The position numbers and the translations under genes were made by a program. Shown here piece after piece: positions 1-7,664 of a DNA stretch of 12,078 bases. Position 1 is the stretch's first letter. Each line of letters opens with the position of its first letter. The notes below the pieces were generated by a model. The model was not told the origin of the DNA. It made no database searches and saw nothing but the letters and a program-made list of their open reading frames with translations. Origin of the DNA: PUPG01 sp031323845 (GTDB lineage: Bacteria; Bacteroidota; Bacteroidia; Bacteroidales; UBA7960); NCBI GenBank assembly GCA_031323845.1, contig JAVIYP010000072.1:1-12078 (forward strand). The letters are read 5' to 3'.

Positions 1-65
1 TGGTTCTTACTTAGCTCAACGGCCATTTTTTTAAATTCTTTGTCGTACTGTCTTCTTTTTTTCAT
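1..65 (-). CDS. IS3-like transposase OrfA, N-terminal fragment cut by window edge
   Basis: The reverse strand from an ATG at 65-63 reads MKKRRQYDKEFKKMAVEL and three more residues before the window ends, so only 21 codons are visible. The basic start followed by Y-D-K-E-F-K-x-x-A-V-x-L is the usual opening of the helix-turn-helix OrfA subunit of IS3-family (IS150/IS911-like) transposases, which binds the element's ends. Known for the family: OrfA is followed by OrfB, made by frameshifting; neither can be checked here. Supporting context is the inverted repeat and palindromic end just upstream (69-108), as expected at the left end of an insertion sequence. The element therefore extends out of the window to the left. 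A stand-alone HTH_Tnp_1 regulator is possible but less likely. Confidence 0.65.
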   Translation of the reverse strand, partial: MKKRRQYDKEFKKMAVELSKN

Positions 66-108
66 AATCACTAAGTTAAATATTTTGGCTTAACTTAGTG
101 TCCGGACA
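66..108 (-). mobile_element. Left end of the IS element with start-proximal hairpin
   Basis: This is the non-coding end upstream of the transposase start. It contains a perfect 11-bp inverted repeat, CACTAAGTTAA (69-79) and TTAACTTAGTG (90-100), with a 10-nt loop, ending 3 bp before the transposase ATG. Outside it lies the perfect palindrome TGTCCGGACA (99-108). Read outward from the element, the end would be 5'-TGTCCGGACACTAAG, which has the 5'-TG expected of IS3-family termini. The exact boundary at 108 is inferred. The other end is outside the window, so terminal repeat and target duplication cannot be tested. Confidence 0.5.
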
Positions 109-125
109 AATGTAGCAACTCCACG

Positions 126-173
126 TTTAATCGTTTAATCGTTAAAGCGTTTAATCGTTAAAGCGTTTAACCA
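126..173. repeat. 8-bp tandem repeat, six units (TTTAATCG / TTAAAGCG)
   Basis: Six consecutive 8-bp units: TTTAATCG at 126, 134 and 150, TTAAAGCG at 142 and 158, and a decayed TTTAACCA at 166. It is the same octad family as at 7633-7664, 7872-7935 and 11950-11981. Read on the minus strand, the direction of the neighbouring hydrolase gene, the unit is CGATTAAA. The array begins 18 bp from the inferred IS end. Confidence 0.85.
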
Positions 174-255
174 TCGGCCATTTTTCATTTTTCACTTTAG
201 TCGCTTTTGGCCTTTGGCTATTAGCTTTTAGCAAGAAAACCTGCTAAAATCCGAC

Positions 256-327
256 CTTCGAGCTATCTTACTTCCTTCGAGCTTCGAGCTTCCAGCTTCG
301 AGCTATCTTACTTCCTCCGGCTTCGGG
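256..327 (-). repeat. 7-bp tandem repeats (CTCGAAG) with repeated 12-bp spacer
   Basis: On the plus strand CTTCGAG occurs at 256, 275, 282 and 296, with variants CTTCCAG at 289 and CTTCGGG at 321. The 12-mer CTATCTTACTTC follows a heptad twice (263-274 and 303-314). On the minus strand this reads CTCGAAG with GAAGTAAGATAG and begins about 15 bp after the hydrolase stop codon. Bases 256-285 and 287-316 are each perfect 30-bp inverted copies of parts of the spacer at 7541-7579. Confidence 0.85.
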
Positions 328-341
328 CTTGCTCTCTGATA

Positions 342-2864
342 CTATTCGTTACTGATTATAAAATCACCGCTTTCCACGCTCCAGTCGTTGCCGAAAAAGC
401 CGGAAATGCGAATGCCTTTCATGCCTTCTTTAATCCAGTCGTCACTGACTATTAAAACATCCGGAAACCCTGTAATTCCGGAGAAGTAATCGTTGGCATA
501 CAGTGCCTTCATTCCTTTGTGTCCGGTGCCGGCTACCACCCCGACAGCAGCAGTCTGGCTGCCGGGCCGCGGATAAACGAACAAGGCGCCCAGGTCATCG
601 CCTTCTATCCGGCTGTTACCGAACAGGATGTGATCGTTGTATACCCGGATGTCAGCTTCGTCAAGCAGCAACTTCCAGGCGGCGTTGTTTTCGGCATTCC
701 CATACAGGATCACGTTTCTCTCCGGGTATGCTCCGGGCGAAAACAGCGTATCGGCCATGACGTCAACAGAGCTGTTTCCCCTGTAAAGAAAAGTTTCTGC
801 ATCAAAGCGGGCTTTATTCCGGTACCAGCGGGTCTCTTCGTGCGTGCCCCGGGTGGCATAGACAAACATAACGTTGTTTGTGAAAGCCAGTTTAAACCCT
901 CCGTAACGACCGGGATGTTTCTCATAACGATCAGGACCGGGAACTACGTGCCACAAGCCATCATTCAGCTTAAGACTGACGTCCTGATCTGCGACAGCGT
1001 AAATTTTCTGACCGTCAACAAACAAAACCGGATCCTTTTTAATGTCAATTTCAGAAATAAGAAGCGTAATGCTTTCTATGTTTTTTGTAGTTCCGCGCAA
1101 GGTATCTTCAGTCCATTTGAAGTCAGCCGTACTGATCTCGTAATGTTGTTGCTGCTGGTTTATTCTAAGCCAGTAATTGGTGGCCGAAACACCGGGAGAG
1201 ACGGTTTTAAAGCGGATGTGTTTTACGTCATTTATTGTTGGGATGGTGTTTTGTTTGAGGAAGTCGAACAGTGGTGGCCAGTCCATGCTGTGGTCTCCAT
1301 ACCAGTGGGTGCCTCCGGGGTATTCGTAATAGGCGAAGTTGCCGTGAAATTCACCGAGTATGCTTCTCATCTGCCGTGCCTGTTCAACAGGCACTACGGC
1401 ATCGGCGTCGCCGTGGAGCACATACACTCCTGATTGCCCGAAGTTCTGGGCCAGGTCAAGGGTGCGCCCCGCACGGGCGCCCCTGTATATCATTTGGTAA
1501 TGTGGGTAGTCGCGCATCAGGCTGTCTGTCCCGCTGCGCCGGTATCCTATAATGTCGGCATAGCCTGCCGCCGGAGCGATGGCCGCCCATTTACAGGGAT
1601 AGGTGGCCCCCAGGAACCAGGTGCCGTGTCCACCCATCGAATGGCCGGTCAGGTAGGTCCTTGCCGTGTCGGTGCTGAGCAGGCTCCTGGCCTGGTGCAG
1701 CACTTCCAGCGCATCCAGCCGTCCCCATTCTTCCCAGTTAAAACCGAAAGGCCTGCGGTTGGTCGGCGCCACAATGTGTGCCCAGTCTTTTTGTGCGTAG
1801 GCCCTGGCCTGGTTTACCGCCTCAACGGAGGCACCGTGCACCGACAGCACCAGGGCCTGCCCCGGCGTATCTGAAAGAGATGGAGCAAGACTGTAATACT
1901 GAACGCTGCCATCAACAGCGCTGATGAAGGTGCGCTCATGATGCCGTCCGGCATCATGAACGTTGAGCACGATGTTAAGCGTGTCTGCCACCACACCGGC
2001 AGCATCCTGAAGGAAAAGCGTAGCATCAAGCTTGTCGCTCACAGGGATATGCTGCAAGCCGGGAATCCTGAATTTCAGCTTCCGAACCGCCAATGGCATG
2101 AGGTGATCCGTGGCAAAACTTGCCGTTTCGCCGGTATTCAGAACACAGGTTATGGTAAGGCCATCCCGGTAGTGCCCGGAAGCATTGATAACCCGGACAG
2201 CTCCCCATGAGTCACCTGTTTCTCCGGGAATCAGCGAAGGCAGTGTCATGTCCCTCGATGAGAACTGCAACTCCTTGTGAGGGATTACGATTTTTGAAGC
2301 CACCCGGCCGAAACGTCCGTAGGTATAAATAAATTGATTCAGTCCCTCCTGCAGGGTAAAAGGGATCAGCGTGTGGCCGTAATCGTAATGATCGCCCTCG
2401 GCAGGCATGCCGTTGATGAAAACCCGCGTGTGTCCGGTCGCCTCCAGCAGGGCTGCTTGTTCAACAGGCGATTCAAATTCGGTATATACATAGGCTCTTT
2501 GCAGATTGCCGCGAAAATAACCATGCGCATCGGCTTCAATGCGCTCCCACTGCAAAGGCCTGGCATGGTCCGCATAATTATCCGACAAGACTTTGCCGTC
2601 GTACGGCTGCCTGAAGCGGTCATTGACCAGCTGCCAGAAAAGAATATCCTGGGTGCCGGTGAGCATCCCCGGCCGCATGGCATCTCGCAGGGCAAAACCA
2701 TCGGTGAACTGGTGGATGATGACACCCTCGCCGGTGCTTTCAACCTTTGTGCGGCCAAAAATCTCAACAATATTGCCCGTCCTTTGCTGAGCATTGCCCG
2801 CCTGCACCATGGCAGCTGACAGAATGAGCAAACAGAGGTAACGCGCCAGGGTATGCCTTCCCAT
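342..2864 (-). CDS. Secreted prolyl-oligopeptidase-like serine hydrolase (alpha/beta-hydrolase)
   Basis: An 840-residue exported hydrolase of uncertain substrate. Residues 1-25 are a Sec signal peptide (MGRHTLARYLCLLILSAA, cleavage probably after AGNA). An open-frame extension to 2957 would put 31 non-signal-like residues before it, so I chose the internal ATG at 2864. Residues ~27-330 are beta-rich and unassigned. An alpha/beta-hydrolase domain spans ~335-545: oxyanion-side HG at 343-344, nucleophile elbow G-H-S-M-G-G with Ser409, HGDADAVVP with Asp488, and GGTHW with His520, in the normal order and spacing of an S9/esterase triad. Residues ~550-840 form a C-terminal extension that resembles those of large secreted POP-like hydrolases of other environmental bacteria; its role is unknown. 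The gene is divergent from the GH20 operon and may share its regulation. It could be a carbohydrate esterase (for example a deacetylase) or a peptidase; sequence alone does not decide. Confidence 0.85.
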   Translation of the reverse strand: MGRHTLARYLCLLILSAAMVQAGNAQQRTGNIVEIFGRTKVESTGEGVIIHQFTDGFALRDAMRPGMLTGTQDILFWQLVNDRFRQPYDGKVLSDNYADHARPLQWERIEADAHGYFRGNLQRAYVYTEFESPVEQAALLEATGHTRVFINGMPAEGDHYDYGHTLIPFTLQEGLNQFIYTYGRFGRVASKIVIPHKELQFSSRDMTLPSLIPGETGDSWGAVRVINASGHYRDGLTITCVLNTGETASFATDHLMPLAVRKLKFRIPGLQHIPVSDKLDATLFLQDAAGVVADTLNIVLNVHDAGRHHERTFISAVDGSVQYYSLAPSLSDTPGQALVLSVHGASVEAVNQARAYAQKDWAHIVAPTNRRPFGFNWEEWGRLDALEVLHQARSLLSTDTARTYLTGHSMGGHGTWFLGATYPCKWAAIAPAAGYADIIGYRRSGTDSLMRDYPHYQMIYRGARAGRTLDLAQNFGQSGVYVLHGDADAVVPVEQARQMRSILGEFHGNFAYYEYPGGTHWYGDHSMDWPPLFDFLKQNTIPTINDVKHIRFKTVSPGVSATNYWLRINQQQQHYEISTADFKWTEDTLRGTTKNIESITLLISEIDIKKDPVLFVDGQKIYAVADQDVSLKLNDGLWHVVPGPDRYEKHPGRYGGFKLAFTNNVMFVYATRGTHEETRWYRNKARFDAETFLYRGNSSVDVMADTLFSPGAYPERNVILYGNAENNAAWKLLLDEADIRVYNDHILFGNSRIEGDDLGALFVYPRPGSQTAAVGVVAGTGHKGMKALYANDYFSGITGFPDVLIVSDDWIKEGMKGIRISGFFGNDWSVESGDFIISNE

Positions 2865-3069
2865 AAAAATGACGTATTTGGTTCTGACTAAACAAAAACT
2901 TTTTATCTTGCAAGGTAATTCGACTACTGACAAAAATAGTAAAGTATTTTCAGCCACGGCGGTTTTGCCTGTTACAATTCACGGCAGGGTTTCCGCCGCG
3001 TCATGCTTTCTACGTTTACGGTTTGTTGGTAGCGTCCTGTTTTTTGTTGTTTTTTTTTATGAAGATGTG
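2865..3069. promoter_or_regulatory. Divergent promoter region of hydrolase and GH20 operon
   Basis: A 205-bp AT-rich gap lies between two outward-facing start codons. For the minus strand, TATTTTTG (2938-2931) matches the Bacteroidota -7 consensus TAnnTTTG and lies 67 bp from the ATG, but no good TTG -33 box is placed upstream of it. For the plus strand only weak candidates exist: TTTG (2877-2880) with TATCTTG (2904-2910) at 23-bp spacing, or TACGTTTA (3011-3018). No clear operator or riboswitch is visible. Confidence 0.4.
2931..2938 (-). promoter_or_regulatory. Candidate -7 box for the serine hydrolase gene
   Basis: The minus strand reads TATTTTTG, a full match to the Bacteroidota sigma-ABfr -7 motif TAnnTTTG. 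The distance to the start codon at 2864 is plausible for a 5' leader. The -33 element is not recognisable, so this is a candidate only. Confidence 0.3.
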
Positions 3070-5742
3070 ATGGGTTCTTTTGTATCATTGAAAAAACGTA
3101 CGGCACTTCTGGTCATGCTGTGCCTGCCGGGCATTTTGCTTTACTCCTGCGGAGGTCGCCGCTGGCCTGCGCACAACGAAATAGCCATCACCTGGGAGGT
3201 GATCAGCAACCTTCACCATCCTGAGGAAGCAAGGGTAAGCGCTCGTTTTACCATTAAAAACAACAGCAAAAAGACGCTGGACGACAGCAACTGGCAGCTG
3301 TTCTACAACCAAACACCCCGTTTTTTACTGAGTTCGGATCCTACGGCCGGGGTGTCTGTAAAGCATATCAGCGGCGACTGGTACACCTTATATCCTGAGA
3401 CCGGTTTTTCTCTTGAGCCCGGCGAAACGGTCACCTTTGAGTATGAGTCACGTTTCTGGTGGATCAAGAATTCGGATGCGCCTAAAGGGTTCTATGTCGT
3501 TTTCAATGATGAGAAGGGCAAGGAAAAAATCGTGGAGCTGACGAACATCCGGATCATGCCTTTTGAGCGCCCGGAACAACTGACCCGGCATTTGCGCGAC
3601 CGCGCCGAGGTGCCATCCGCCGAAAGGCAATATCTTAAAAATGAACGGCTTCAAAAGGTTGAAAAAAATGAACTGCTGCCTTTCATTCCCTCGCCGGTGT
3701 CGTATGTTGCCCCGGGCGACAGCATCACCATCAATCATAAAGTCAGGATTGTGCACGATGCACCACTGCAAAGGGAAGCCCTGCATCTGAAAAACATGCT
3801 GCACGACATCATGGGCTGGCAGGTTGAAGTATCCACAGATTTCACGGCGACCGGCCCCGGAATTTTTCTTCGGCTGACTGACCGCTTAGCCCCGGAAATT
3901 GATCTTCCGTTCGGCAAGTATGCCCTGGAGGCTTATGCACTTTCTGTTGACAGGAGTGGCGGCATCGCGATCAGTGCGATGACGGAGGCGGGCATTTTCT
4001 ACGGCATACAGAGTTTGCTGGCGTTGTTTCCCGTTGACGCTTTTTTTGAAAAACCTGCCGAAGTGGTGTTGCCGGTAGCGGAGGTTGTTGATTATCCCCG
4101 ATTCTCATACAGGGGGATGCATATCGATGTTGCGCGGAACTTTTTTCCTAAAGAAATTATATTCAAGCTTTTGGATATTCTGGCGTTTTATAAGGTCAAC
4201 ACCCTGCACATGCACCTTACCGATGATGAGGGCTGGCGCCTGGAAATTGCCACACTGCCGGAGCTTACCGCTGTGGGCGCACAGCGTGGCCATACCACCA
4301 GAGATGCACCTGCGCTGCATCCGGCTTTCGGATCCGGTCCGTTTGCCTATGCCCCGGGCAGGCAGGGCAGCGGTTATTACACCAGGCAGGATTTTATTGA
4401 CATAGTGCACTACGCCCGCGACCGCCACATAAGGGTGATTCCCGAGATCAACCTTCCCGGCCATGCCCGTGCTGCGATCAAAGCTATGGAAGCACGCTAT
4501 GAATATTACATGCAGCAGGGGGATGAGGCGTCGGCCAGCGAGTACAGGCTGGTAGACCCCGATGAGACTTCAACCTATCTTTCTGCCCAGCTTTTTACCG
4601 ATAATGTTGTCAATGTGGCCAGGGAGTCGGTATACCGTTTTACAGCGACCGTTCTGGACGAGCTGGTGGATATCTATGCTGAGGCCGGCGTGGCTTTTGA
4701 TGTGGTGCACATCGGCGGCGATGAGGTGCCCTCCGGTGCATGGTCTGCCTCGCCTATGGTTGAGCAGAAACTGAAGACGCTGCCGCACATTGATGCTTCC
4801 CATAACATGCATATATATTTTATTGAAAGAGTGCTGGAAATGGCTTCTGAGCGTGGTTTAAAGGTAGCGGGATGGGAGGAAGCGGCGCTGTGTACCGATG
4901 ATGAAGGCCGGAGAAATATGCCCTACACGCCGCATGCCGGCGGAGCCCTGATCCCTTATGTCTGGAACAACCTCTGGGGTGCGCAGGACCTTGCCTATCG
5001 TCTTGCCAACAGCGGGTTTCCCGTCGTTCTGTGCCACGTTACCGCTTTTTATTTCGACCTGGCCTACAGCAAAGACCCTGAAGAACCGGGTTTGTATTGG
5101 GGCGGCTTTGTAAATACAAAAAGCGCATGGCATTACAGTCCTTATGATGTGTTCAGCACCACGCTGCGCGACAATATGGGCAGACCGGTTGACGTTGCTG
5201 CGGAATACAGGCACATGGAACGGCTCAGGCCGGAAGCGCGGCACCGTATCCTTGGTGTTCAGGCGCAGCTTTGGAGCGAGACCCTGGTACAGCCTGAACT
5301 GGTTGAATACTACCTGTTGCCCAAACTGCTCGGTTTTGCAGAAACCGCCTGGGCGCGCGAAAGGGCCTGGGAGACGATCACCAACGACTCACTGAGGATG
5401 ATGGAAGTGGACAAAGGCTGGAGCGTTTTTGCAACCACACTTGGAAAAAGGGAGTTACACCGCCTGTCGGCGCTGTATGGAGGCTTCAATTACCGGATAC
5501 CTCCTCCCGGAGCCGTCATTCACAACGGGGTGCTCAAGGCCAATGTTGAATTTCCGGGGCTGCAGATCCGCTATACGCTCGATGGCACGGAGCCACAGGC
5601 CGGTTCGGAGCTTTATGAAAAACCTGTTGCCGTTCACAATGCACCTGTTAAAGTCCGTGTATTTGATGCATCCACCCGGGGAGGAAGAAGCGTGCTGCTG
5701 ATCAACGAATCCGAAGAGCACTCAAAGCATTATGAAAACTAA
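3070..5742 (+). CDS. GH20 beta-N-acetylhexosaminidase, chitobiase-type lipoprotein
   Basis: An 890-residue exo-enzyme that should release terminal beta-linked GlcNAc (or GalNAc) outside the cytoplasm. The start at 3070 gives a lipoprotein signal with lipobox LLYSC (Cys27); the open frame reaches back to 2869 but that part is not signal-like. The architecture is the full bacterial chitobiase one. It has a CHB_HEX carbohydrate-binding domain (~36-178, with D-A-P-K-G-F-Y), a GH20b domain (~205-340), a GH20 TIM barrel (~342-800, starting YPRFSYRGMHIDVARNFF), and a C-terminal Ig-like CHB_HEX_C domain (~810-885, YTLDGTEP). The catalytic pair is Asp551-Glu552 in HIGGDE, for substrate-assisted catalysis through the N-acetyl group; LHMHLTDDEGWRLEI and GVQAQLWSE are also intact. 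Residues after Cys27 are GGRRW, not acidic, so a periplasm-facing anchor is likelier than surface display. First gene of the operon with the GH20 remnant and permease. Confidence 0.95.
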   Translation: MGSFVSLKKRTALLVMLCLPGILLYSCGGRRWPAHNEIAITWEVISNLHHPEEARVSARFTIKNNSKKTLDDSNWQLFYNQTPRFLLSSDPTAGVSVKHISGDWYTLYPETGFSLEPGETVTFEYESRFWWIKNSDAPKGFYVVFNDEKGKEKIVELTNIRIMPFERPEQLTRHLRDRAEVPSAERQYLKNERLQKVEKNELLPFIPSPVSYVAPGDSITINHKVRIVHDAPLQREALHLKNMLHDIMGWQVEVSTDFTATGPGIFLRLTDRLAPEIDLPFGKYALEAYALSVDRSGGIAISAMTEAGIFYGIQSLLALFPVDAFFEKPAEVVLPVAEVVDYPRFSYRGMHIDVARNFFPKEIIFKLLDILAFYKVNTLHMHLTDDEGWRLEIATLPELTAVGAQRGHTTRDAPALHPAFGSGPFAYAPGRQGSGYYTRQDFIDIVHYARDRHIRVIPEINLPGHARAAIKAMEARYEYYMQQGDEASASEYRLVDPDETSTYLSAQLFTDNVVNVARESVYRFTATVLDELVDIYAEAGVAFDVVHIGGDEVPSGAWSASPMVEQKLKTLPHIDASHNMHIYFIERVLEMASERGLKVAGWEEAALCTDDEGRRNMPYTPHAGGALIPYVWNNLWGAQDLAYRLANSGFPVVLCHVTAFYFDLAYSKDPEEPGLYWGGFVNTKSAWHYSPYDVFSTTLRDNMGRPVDVAAEYRHMERLRPEARHRILGVQAQLWSETLVQPELVEYYLLPKLLGFAETAWARERAWETITNDSLRMMEVDKGWSVFATTLGKRELHRLSALYGGFNYRIPPPGAVIHNGVLKANVEFPGLQIRYTLDGTEPQAGSELYEKPVAVHNAPVKVRVFDASTRGGRSVLLINESEEHSKHYEN

Positions 5743-5810
5743 CAACACATAAGTTGAACAAGCTGTTGTTGCCATAAAAGAGATGCAACGGCAGCGCAAA
5801 TATTCCGGTC

Positions 5811-6293
5811 ATGAGTGTGAATGTACAGGGTATCTGTTCGGTGATCTGTTTAATCCTGTTTTCAGGATGTTTAGAGGACCGCGATCAAAGTCGTCCGAGT
5901 CTGATCCCGTTGCCGGTGGTTGTTGATGTAAAAAGAGGCAGTTTTCAGCTTGATTCCGGCACCCGGATTGTATATACAAGCAGAGAGCTGGCGTCAACGG
6001 CACAGTTTGCCTCAGCTCTGGTTAAACCTTCTGAGGTCTTTCGGCCGGAGCTGCATCTTGCACCGGATGAACGCGATGAAAGCAACGTCATCCGTTTGCC
6101 GCTTCTTGAAGAATATGACGGGATACTGGGGGATGAAGGGTATCATCTCCTTGTGAAAAAAGCAGGGATCTTTATTTCGGCAAACACTGCTGCAGGCTTG
6201 TTTTATTGCATTCAGACACTGAAGAATGAATTTTTTTGGGAAAGGATTGCAGTTCTTCTTTTACCACAGGTGGCGATTGACGCTGTTATCTGA
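5811..6293 (+). CDS. Truncated GH20 hexosaminidase remnant (lipoprotein signal plus GH20b domain only)
   Basis: A 160-codon open frame, 68 bp after the GH20 gene and 24 bp before the permease. It has a good lipoprotein signal with lipobox LFSGC (Cys20) followed by acidic LEDRD. Next comes a recognisable GH20b domain: LIPLP near residue 32, then DEGYHLLVKKAGIFISANTA and GLFYCIQTL. In complete enzymes the chain continues with a segment like IPxVxIxDxPRFxxRG into the catalytic barrel. Here the frame reads LLLPQVAIDAVI and stops at exactly that junction. No HxGGDE or other barrel sequence is found in any frame before the permease start, so the catalytic domain has been deleted rather than frameshifted. 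It cannot be a hydrolase by itself. I infer a gene remnant, although a retained secreted binding role cannot be excluded. It is not a duplicate of the upstream enzyme's own domain at obvious identity. Confidence 0.75.
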   Translation: MSVNVQGICSVICLILFSGCLEDRDQSRPSLIPLPVVVDVKRGSFQLDSGTRIVYTSRELASTAQFASALVKPSEVFRPELHLAPDERDESNVIRLPLLEEYDGILGDEGYHLLVKKAGIFISANTAAGLFYCIQTLKNEFFWERIAVLLLPQVAIDAVI

Positions 6294-6317
6294 CTATAAC
6301 TAATAATTGTAAGACGT

Positions 6318-7496
6318 ATGGCAAAAAACAAAACATTCCCCATTTTGCTGGCATTCCTGGCGATGGGTTTCGGCGATGTTGTCGGTCCGCTGGTATCGCT
6401 GGTCAAGGATGCTTTCGAGGTGTCAAACTTCATAGCCTCGCTGATGACCACAAGCGGTTTCATTATGTTTGGCGTCTTGTCCATTCCGATGGGCGTGTAC
6501 CAGGACAAAAAAGGTAAAAAGCATGTTTTGCTTTTGGGGCTGCTTATTGCCCTGGCAGGGCTTATTATTCCCATTTTGTTTGGAATGTATGGTGCTTATG
6601 CTGAAGTCAGGGCCGGCTCGTTCACCAAGCTTTATGCCCTTTTTGTTTCCGTGTTTATGCTCGGTGCCGGTGCCACTATTCTGCAGGTTGCCGGAAATCC
6701 CATCATGCGCGATGTGTCTTCGGAAGGCCGGTATTCCAGCAATTTGTCTCTCGGACAGGCCGTCAAAGCCATAGGCACTTCTTTGGGCTTCCTGGTGCCT
6801 CCTGCCGTGGCCATCTGGTTCGGCCTCGACTGGACGATACTCTTCCCCTTGTTTGCCGTCATCATACTGGTTACCCTGCTGTGGGTTAACGCCCTGCGGA
6901 TACAGGAACAAAAGTGGGAAGCGTCAGCCCCGGTAAACCTGTCCTCCAGTGTTAAACTGCTTGCCAATCCGTTTGTATTTATGATGGTGCTTGGGATTTT
7001 CCTTTACGTCGGTGCCGAAGTGTCTATGAGCGCACAAATACCTATACTTATGGACAGAGTCTATGGCATTTCCGGCTTTGGACTCTGGATGGCCTGGGGT
7101 TTGTTTTTTCTGCCCATATTCGCCGGGCGTCTGGCGGGAGCCTTTGTGCTCAGGAGCATAAAACCCGGAAGTTTCCTGATGTTCAGCATCACTTTGGCGG
7201 TGCTCGGAATGATAATGCTGTTTTTTGGAAGCCAGTTTGTTGCCTTTGCCGGTATAGTCTTCATCGGATTGGGGTTTTCGAATATTTTTCCGCTGATCTT
7301 CTCCATAACCATAGACCGGATGCCAGTCCGTACTAACGAACTTTCCGGACTTATGGTCACAGCCATTGTGGGTGGTGCCGTTGTTCCTCCGATTACCGGT
7401 GCCATCGCCGATATTGATGTGCAACTGGGCTTCCTGGTACCAGGGATCTGCATCCTCTATATCCTGATCATAGCTGTAAGGTTTGTAAAACAATGA
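6318..7496 (+). CDS. MFS sugar permease (FHS / NagP-FucP-like)
   Basis: A 392-residue, very hydrophobic protein with about 12 predicted membrane helices, acting in the inner membrane as a proton-linked sugar importer. TM1 contains GFGDVVGPL with an acidic residue (Asp20), as fucose/GlcNAc permeases have in TM1. The loop after TM2 carries the MFS motif A-like GVYQDKKGKK (59-68). TM4 has LGAGATILQVAGNP, similar to the Q-x-x-x-N-P signature of the FHS family, and the C-terminal half has GLGFSNIFPLIFS. It is shorter than FucP (about 440 aa). Its position 24 bp behind the GH20 genes suggests co-transcription and uptake of GlcNAc or the sugar these enzymes release; the substrate is inferred from context. 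The start is ATG at 6318 with no Shine-Dalgarno sequence. It ends the operon. Confidence 0.88.
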   Translation: MAKNKTFPILLAFLAMGFGDVVGPLVSLVKDAFEVSNFIASLMTTSGFIMFGVLSIPMGVYQDKKGKKHVLLLGLLIALAGLIIPILFGMYGAYAEVRAGSFTKLYALFVSVFMLGAGATILQVAGNPIMRDVSSEGRYSSNLSLGQAVKAIGTSLGFLVPPAVAIWFGLDWTILFPLFAVIILVTLLWVNALRIQEQKWEASAPVNLSSSVKLLANPFVFMMVLGIFLYVGAEVSMSAQIPILMDRVYGISGFGLWMAWGLFFLPIFAGRLAGAFVLRSIKPGSFLMFSITLAVLGMIMLFFGSQFVAFAGIVFIGLGFSNIFPLIFSITIDRMPVRTNELSGLMVTAIVGGAVVPPITGAIADIDVQLGFLVPGICILYILIIAVRFVKQ

Positions 7497-7544
7497 TTTA
7501 TAGTGTAAGATATACCAGCAGGAGAAAATGTCAAGAACTGGAAG

Positions 7545-7625
7545 CTCGAAGGAAGTAAGATAGCTCGAAGCTGGAAGCTGGAAGCTCGAAGGAAGAAAGA
7601 GAAGTCTGAAGTCAGAAGTCAGAAA
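7545..7625 (+). repeat. 7-bp tandem repeats (CTCGAAG/CTGGAAG then TCWGAAG)
   Basis: The units are CTCGAAG at 7545, 7564 and 7585, CTGGAAG at 7571 and 7578, TCTGAAG at 7605 and TCAGAAG/A at 7612 and 7619. The 12-mer GAAGTAAGATAG (7552-7563) separates the first two, exactly as on the minus strand at 263-274. The array starts 48 bp after the permease stop and is oriented with that gene. Confidence 0.85.
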
Positions 7626-7632
7626 ACTATTG

Positions 7633-7664
7633 TTGAATCGTTTAATCGTTTAATTGTTTATTTG
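7633..7664 (+). repeat. 8-bp tandem repeat, four units (TTKAATCG family)
   Basis: The four contiguous units are TTGAATCG, TTTAATCG, TTTAATTG and TTTATTTG. The same TTGAATCG and TTTATTTG units recur at 11950-11981. They are complementary to the octads at 7872-7935. Confidence 0.85.

Larger units (their letters stand above)
109..341. other. Non-coding spacer between IS end and hydrolase stop codon
   Basis: There is no credible gene. Besides the octads (126-173) and heptads (256-327) it holds an AT-rich stretch with two near copies of TTTTTCA (181-195). It also holds a segment with GGCC/GGC-TTTT repeats (209-232) and a 7-bp inverted repeat TTTTAGC (226-232) / GCTAAAA (243-249) with a 10-nt loop. 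That hairpin is weak (two GC pairs) and lacks a clear T-run, so I do not call it a terminator. Read on the minus strand, the segment AAGTGAAAAAT (187-197) sits between the heptads and the octads. The same element sits just before the octads at 7858-7868. Confidence 0.7.

Noticed and set aside
226..249. Intrinsic terminator for the hydrolase gene
   Set aside because: The TTTTAGC/GCTAAAA stem has only two GC pairs and no following T-run on the minus strand.
519..1433. 304-codon open frame on the plus strand
   Set aside because: It lies entirely antisense to the serine hydrolase, shows no recognisable domain, and its composition is that of a shadow frame.
2865..2957. 31-residue N-terminal extension of the serine hydrolase frame
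   Set aside because: The ATG at 2864 begins a normal Sec signal peptide. The extension would also include the candidate -7 box at 2931-2938.
2869..3069. 67-residue N-terminal extension of the GH20 frame
   Set aside because: The internal ATG at 3070 starts a proper lipoprotein signal. The extension overlaps the divergent promoter region and has no domain.
6924..7493. 189-codon open frame on the minus strand
   Set aside because: Antisense to the permease; it is rich in H, Q, K and G, typical of the complement of membrane-helix codons, with no family signature.
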